Notes under the pieces: generated by a model
Databases searched by the model: none
Told to the model about the DNA's origin: nothing
The model's input: the letters and a program-made list of their open reading frames with translations, nothing else
Origin: Lacticaseibacillus jixianensis
GTDB taxonomy: Bacteria; Bacillota; Bacilli; Lactobacillales; Lactobacillaceae
Reading direction: 5' to 3'
Length of the DNA stretch: 35,717 bases
Assembly: GCF_003946485.1 (NCBI RefSeq)
Contig: NZ_RHOJ01000028.1
Coordinates: forward strand, 1-35,717
In this document: piece after piece, positions 32,917-35,717 of the stretch
Layout: each line of letters starts with the position of its first letter
Numbering within the stretch: position 1 is the first letter of the stretch
Made by a program: the position numbers and the translations under genes

Positions 32917-33447
32917 ATTGCCATAGCACGAGATATGATGGTCAATGATGGGATCCGCTCACGCGAGGTCCGCTTGATCGACCAGAATGGTGAACAACTT
33001 GGCGTCAAGAGCACGCGTGAAGCGATGGAACTTGCAGCCACTGCGAACTTGGACTTGGTCCTCGTTTCGCCCACTGCCAAGCCGCCAGTTGCCCGCATCA
33101 TGGACTTCGGCAAATTCCGGTTCGAACTGCAGAAAAAGCAGCGCGAAGCACGCAAGAAGCAAAAAACCATCAGCATTAAGGAAATTCGGCTGAGCCCGAC
33201 CATCGGTGAAGCTGATTTCAACACCCGCCTGAAGAACGCACGCAAGTTCCTTGAAAAAGGGGACAAGGTTAAGGTTTCTGTGCGGTTCCGGGGCCGGGCG
33301 ATCACCCATAAGGACTTGGGTCGAAAAGTCCTGGAACAAATGGCCGACGTGGTCAAGGACATCGCGAACGTCGAGGTTCGTCCGAAGATGGACGGGCGCT
33401 TCATGTTTCTGATGCTTGCCCCGAAGCCAGATCCGAAGAAGCAATAG
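32917..33447 (+). CDS. infC: Translation initiation factor IF-3
   Basis: IF-3 binds the 30S subunit and checks the start codon. The product is about 176 residues. The N-domain has [23 protein letters not shown], and the linker and C-domain have [38 protein letters not shown], and [14 protein letters not shown]. The family N-terminus continues upstream of the first ATG (32935) as AIARD. The likely start is ATT 32917 or ATA 32923, both rare codons. GGAGG at 32909-32913 fits ATA better by spacing; ATT fits the usual family length. Rare starts are typical of infC and let IF-3 regulate itself. Confidence 0.93.
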   Translation: MAIARDMMVNDGIRSREVRLIDQNGEQLGVKSTREAMELAATANLDLVLVSPTAKPPVARIMDFGKFRFELQKKQREARKKQKTISIKEIRLSPTIGEADFNTRLKNARKFLEKGDKVKVSVRFRGRAITHKDLGRKVLEQMADVVKDIANVEVRPKMDGRFMFLMLAPKPDPKKQ

Positions 33448-33492
33448 GCTAACTGTTGCCCCTTCAACATACGTATTAGGAGGAAAATCGTC

Positions 33493-33693
33493 ATGCCAAA
33501 ATTCAAGACCCACCGCGCTTCTGCTAAGCGCTTCAAGAAAACTGCTAGCGGCGCTTTGAAGCGGGGCCACGCTTACACGAGCCACCGGTTCCACGGTAAG
33601 ACCAAGAAGCAGCGTCGTCAGCTGCGCAAGTCAGGTTTGGTATCCCACTCAGATATGAAGCGGATCCGCCAGATGATGAGTCAGATGAAGTAG
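33493..33693 (+). CDS. rpmI: 50S ribosomal protein L35
   Basis: A 66-residue basic protein of the large subunit. The sequence [20 protein letters not shown] and the later [16 protein letters not shown] are characteristic. AGGAGG lies nine bases before the ATG. It is the middle gene of infC-rpmI-rplT. Confidence 0.97.
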   Translation: MPKFKTHRASAKRFKKTASGALKRGHAYTSHRFHGKTKKQRRQLRKSGLVSHSDMKRIRQMMSQMK

Positions 33694-33722
33694 TGTGCCA
33701 TTTGGCCAGTGCGGCCGGCACA
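33694..33722 (+). other. Hairpin in the rpmI-rplT spacer
   Basis: TGTGCC (33694-33699) pairs with GGCACA (33717-33722), with GGCC/GGCC inside. There is no U-tract. It begins right after the rpmI stop and could protect mRNA or bind L20. Confidence 0.5.
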
Positions 33723-33757
33723 TATCGTTTTCGCTTGATTTTTGAGGAGGAATTAAC

Positions 33758-34114
33758 ATGCCACGTGTAAAAGGTGGAACAGTAACTCGCAAACGTCGTA
33801 AGAAGGTTCTCAAGCTCGCCAAAGGTTACCGCGGCGCTAAGCACCTGTTGTTCAAGGCGGCTAACGCTCAGGTCATGGTTTCGTACCGGTACGCATTCCG
33901 CGACCGCCGCGCAACCAAGCGCAACTTCCGCTCCCTGTGGATCGCCCGCATCAACGCTGCGGCGCGGATCAACGACATTTCTTACAGCAAGCTGATGCAT
34001 GGTTTGAAGCTTGCCAACATCGACATGAACCGTAAGATGCTTGCCGAAATCGCCGTTTCCGACCCAGACAGCTTTGCTGCCTTGGCAGAAACCGCTAAAA
34101 AGGCTTTGGCATAA
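33758..34114 (+). CDS. rplT: 50S ribosomal protein L20
   Basis: A 118-residue, very basic protein needed for early large-subunit assembly and, in many bacteria, autoregulation of this operon. [28 protein letters not shown]-type sequence and [16 protein letters not shown] are diagnostic. GAGGAGG lies upstream of the ATG. Confidence 0.97.
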   Translation: MPRVKGGTVTRKRRKKVLKLAKGYRGAKHLLFKAANAQVMVSYRYAFRDRRATKRNFRSLWIARINAAARINDISYSKLMHGLKLANIDMNRKMLAEIAVSDPDSFAALAETAKKALA

Positions 34115-34162
34115 GGTTCATTATCACAGGCTGAGACACCAAGCGGTTTTAGCCCGAAACGT

Positions 34163-34208
34163 CCTGCACGATGATTCGTTTATTTGAATCATTGTGCAGG
34201 GCTTTTTT
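34163..34208 (+). terminator. Terminator of infC-rpmI-rplT
   Basis: CCTGCACGATGATTC (34163-34177) pairs with GAATCATTGTGCAGG (34186-34200), followed by GC and six T. Confidence 0.93.
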
Positions 34209-34275
34209 GGTCCCTGATTTGCTCTCTGAACAGCCCCTGCGTGGCGAGGTGGGGGCAGGGACGGCGCAGCCCGAT

Positions 34276-34328
34276 AGCCGCCACGCATGTCAGCCGGTAC
34301 GCTGCACGGGGCTGGCCGATCATACCGC
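34276..34328 (-). repeat. Fragment related to the long-type repeat hairpin
   Basis: On the minus strand it shares TATGATC, then CAGCG, TAC and GCTGACATGCGT with elements 2 and 4 of the 16.4-17.0 kb array (16612-16665 and 16907-16960), and ends GCGGCTA. The stem is kept by changed bases: TCGGCC pairs with GGCTGA where the array has TCAGCT with AGCTGA. The rest of the 34209-34380 spacer holds a further inverted repeat, GCCTGGC/GCCAGGC (34333-34364), and no gene. Confidence 0.55.
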
Positions 34329-34389
34329 TTTCGCCTGGCCCACCGCGGTCAATGATCGCCAGGCCACAATAAATTATTTCAGAATGTTA

Positions 34390-34418
34390 TTGAAAGCGGT
34401 TACCCCCGGTGCTAAACT
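34390..34418 (+). promoter_or_regulatory. Promoter of the lactate oxidase gene with overlapping cre site
   Basis: TTGAAA (34390-34395) and TAAACT (34413-34418) are 17 bases apart. TGAAAGCGGTTACC (34391-34404) matches the cre consensus for CcpA at all but the last position and covers the -35 box. Repression in the presence of preferred sugars is expected. Confidence 0.75.
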
Positions 34419-34485
34419 ATCTTTGGATAAACGATTGCTAAAGATTTAATCGCTTAAGTCCTAAAATTAATCTGAGGTGAGAATC

Positions 34486-35589
34486 ATGGCAGAGCCATTT
34501 GTGACAAGCAGCGCGGAACAGCCCCTTGACGTGATCAACGTGTTTGACTTGGAGGAAGCCGCCAAGCAGGTCATTCCGCAAGGCGCGTACGGTTACATCG
34601 CCAGCGGGGCGCAGGACCTGTACACGATCCGGGAAAACATCAAAGCGTTCAACCACAAGCTGGTTGCGCCAAGGGTCTTGCAGGAGATCTCGTTTCCGGC
34701 CGATATGCACGTTGATTTCATGGGGCACCGGCTGACTAGTCCGCTCATCATGGCCCCGGTGGCGGCCCACAAGCTCGCCAACACGCAAGGGGAAGTGGCC
34801 ACTGCGCGGGCAGTGGCCAAGCACAAGACGGTGTTTACCATCTCGTCTTTTGCCAGCGAGACCTACGAGGCGCAGGCGGCAGCGCGCGGCGACTCGCCGC
34901 AGTGGTTCCAGCTTTACCAAAGCAAGGATGACGGCGCCACCAAGCAGATGCTCGACACAGCGAAGGCGAACGGCGCCGAAGTGATCGTCCTGACCGCGGA
35001 CGCCACGGTGGGCGGCTACCGGGAGGCCGACAAGCGCAACCACTTCACCTTCCCGGTGGGGCTGCCGATCGTGCCGTACGAGGACGGCAAAGACCAGACC
35101 ATGGATTCGGTTTATAAGTCCGCTAAGCAGGCGCTGGCGCCCAAGGACATCGAGTTCATCAAGGCCTACTCTGGCCTGCCGGTGTACGTCAAAGGCGTGC
35201 AGACGGCGGCCGACGCCGAGGTCGCCATCAAAGCCGGCGCAGACGGCATTTGGGTCTCCAATCACGGCGGCCGGCAGCTCGACGGCGGCGTGGCCTCCTT
35301 CGACGCCCTTCAGGTGGTGGCGCAGCAGGTGGCGCACCGGGTGCCGATCGTGTTTGATTCCGGGGTACGGCGCGGGATGCACGTCTTTAAGGCGCTGGCG
35401 TCCGGGGCGGACCTGGTCGCTATCGGCCGGCCCGTCATCTACGGGCTGGCCCTGGGCGGCAGTCAAGGCGTCGAGGCGGTTTTCCGTGAACTGGAAAACG
35501 AGCTGCTGATCGCGATGCAGCTGACCGGGACGCACAATGTTGAGGAGATCAAGCGCACCCACCTGATCGACAACGTTTATGGCAATTAA
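34486..35589 (+). CDS. lox: FMN-dependent alpha-hydroxy-acid oxidase, probably L-lactate oxidase
   Basis: It should oxidise L-lactate to pyruvate with oxygen, giving hydrogen peroxide. The product is 367 residues. The sequence follows Aerococcus-type lactate oxidase: GAYGYIASGAQD (active-site tyrosine), IMAPVAAHK (the alanine linked with lactate specificity), FQLYQSKDD, LTADATVGGYREAD, the catalytic histidine and arginine in SNHGGRQLDG, and FMN-phosphate motifs SGVRRGMHVFKALASGADLVAIGRP. ATG 34486 is preferred, with GAGGTGAG upstream; a GTG three codons earlier overlaps that site. A lactate monooxygenase or mandelate-type oxidase is less likely. It stands alone behind a cre-overlapped promoter. 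Confidence 0.88.
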   Translation: MAEPFVTSSAEQPLDVINVFDLEEAAKQVIPQGAYGYIASGAQDLYTIRENIKAFNHKLVAPRVLQEISFPADMHVDFMGHRLTSPLIMAPVAAHKLANTQGEVATARAVAKHKTVFTISSFASETYEAQAAARGDSPQWFQLYQSKDDGATKQMLDTAKANGAEVIVLTADATVGGYREADKRNHFTFPVGLPIVPYEDGKDQTMDSVYKSAKQALAPKDIEFIKAYSGLPVYVKGVQTAADAEVAIKAGADGIWVSNHGGRQLDGGVASFDALQVVAQQVAHRVPIVFDSGVRRGMHVFKALASGADLVAIGRPVIYGLALGGSQGVEAVFRELENELLIAMQLTGTHNVEEIKRTHLIDNVYGN

Positions 35590-35624
35590 AGTTGCCACCA
35601 AAACGAGGCCGAGACATAATTCTC

Positions 35625-35687
35625 GCCCACAAGAAAAAGCCCTGAGAATCCGAATAATACGGAATCTCAGGGCTTCTTTTTGTGGGC
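35625..35687. terminator. Long terminator hairpin after the lactate oxidase gene
   Basis: GCCCACAA (35625-35632) pairs with TTGTGGGC (35680-35687), and AAGCCCTGAGA with TCTCAGGGCTT inside, with TCCG/CGGA near the tip. The long T and A runs on each side allow action in both directions. Confidence 0.8.
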
Positions 35688-35717
35688 ACAGCGCCCATTC
35701 TCTGCTAACCTTAACTT

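Noticed and set aside
34171-34449. Plus-strand frame between rplT and the lactate oxidase gene
   Set aside because: It starts inside the rplT terminator and runs over the promoter and cre site.

Overview
The window is a gene-dense chromosomal segment of a Gram-positive, low-copy-tRNA-region type found in lactic acid bacteria, but with clearly high G+C. The gene order (argS-argR; pbp2A-yheA-yhaM; prsA-hit-ecsAB; ytmP-trmB; ytpP-ytpR-sftA-murC; polA-mutM-coaE-nrdR-dnaB-dnaI-thrS-infC-rpmI-rplT), a class 1A dihydroorotate dehydrogenase, T-box leaders and CcpA-type cre sites point to a high-G+C member of the Lactobacillaceae (Lacticaseibacillus or a related genus). The species cannot be told from the sequence alone. 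No prophage, insertion sequence, CRISPR array or resistance gene was seen.

Layout. 1-1757: pyrD and a two-gene unit of unknown function, all on the minus strand. 1884-4391: tRNA-Gly(CCC), then argS behind a T-box, then argR. 4530-5360: an RluA-family pseudouridine synthase, divergent from the next block. 5462-10722: the bifunctional PBP2A, a YheA/YmcA-family protein, the exonuclease YhaM, and a GH13 oligo-1,6-glucosidase. 10902-12742 (minus): the PrsA foldase, a YtxH-like protein and a HIT protein. 12839-16349: EcsAB ABC transporter, a YtmP-like kinase and TrmB. 16350-17000: an unusual tandem array of structured repeats. 16995-18382: a small exported protein (minus), then thioredoxin YtpP and YtpR. 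18383-18880: a second repeat cluster. 18881-23341: SftA, MurC and a Bax-inhibitor-1-like membrane protein. 23456-34114: replication, repair and translation genes from polA to rplT. 34486-35589: an L-lactate oxidase-like enzyme with a cre site on its promoter.

Functional links. Arginine supply is sensed twice at one locus, by the argS T-box and by ArgR. thrS has its own T-box. infC-rpmI-rplT has a strong promoter and an attenuator leader of the L20-controlled type. Both carbon-related genes, the glucosidase and the lactate oxidase, carry cre-like sequences overlapping their promoters.

The most unusual content is a family of intergenic repeats. The main array (16379-16996) alternates spacings of about 126 and 170 bases. 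Each element can fold into a long multi-helix hairpin, and helix arms differ between elements while base pairing is kept. A second copy lies in opposite orientation at about 18471-18625. A diverged copy sits near 10766-10860 and a fragment near 34276-34328. I do not recognise this family. The compensatory changes were found by eye and need a formal covariation test.
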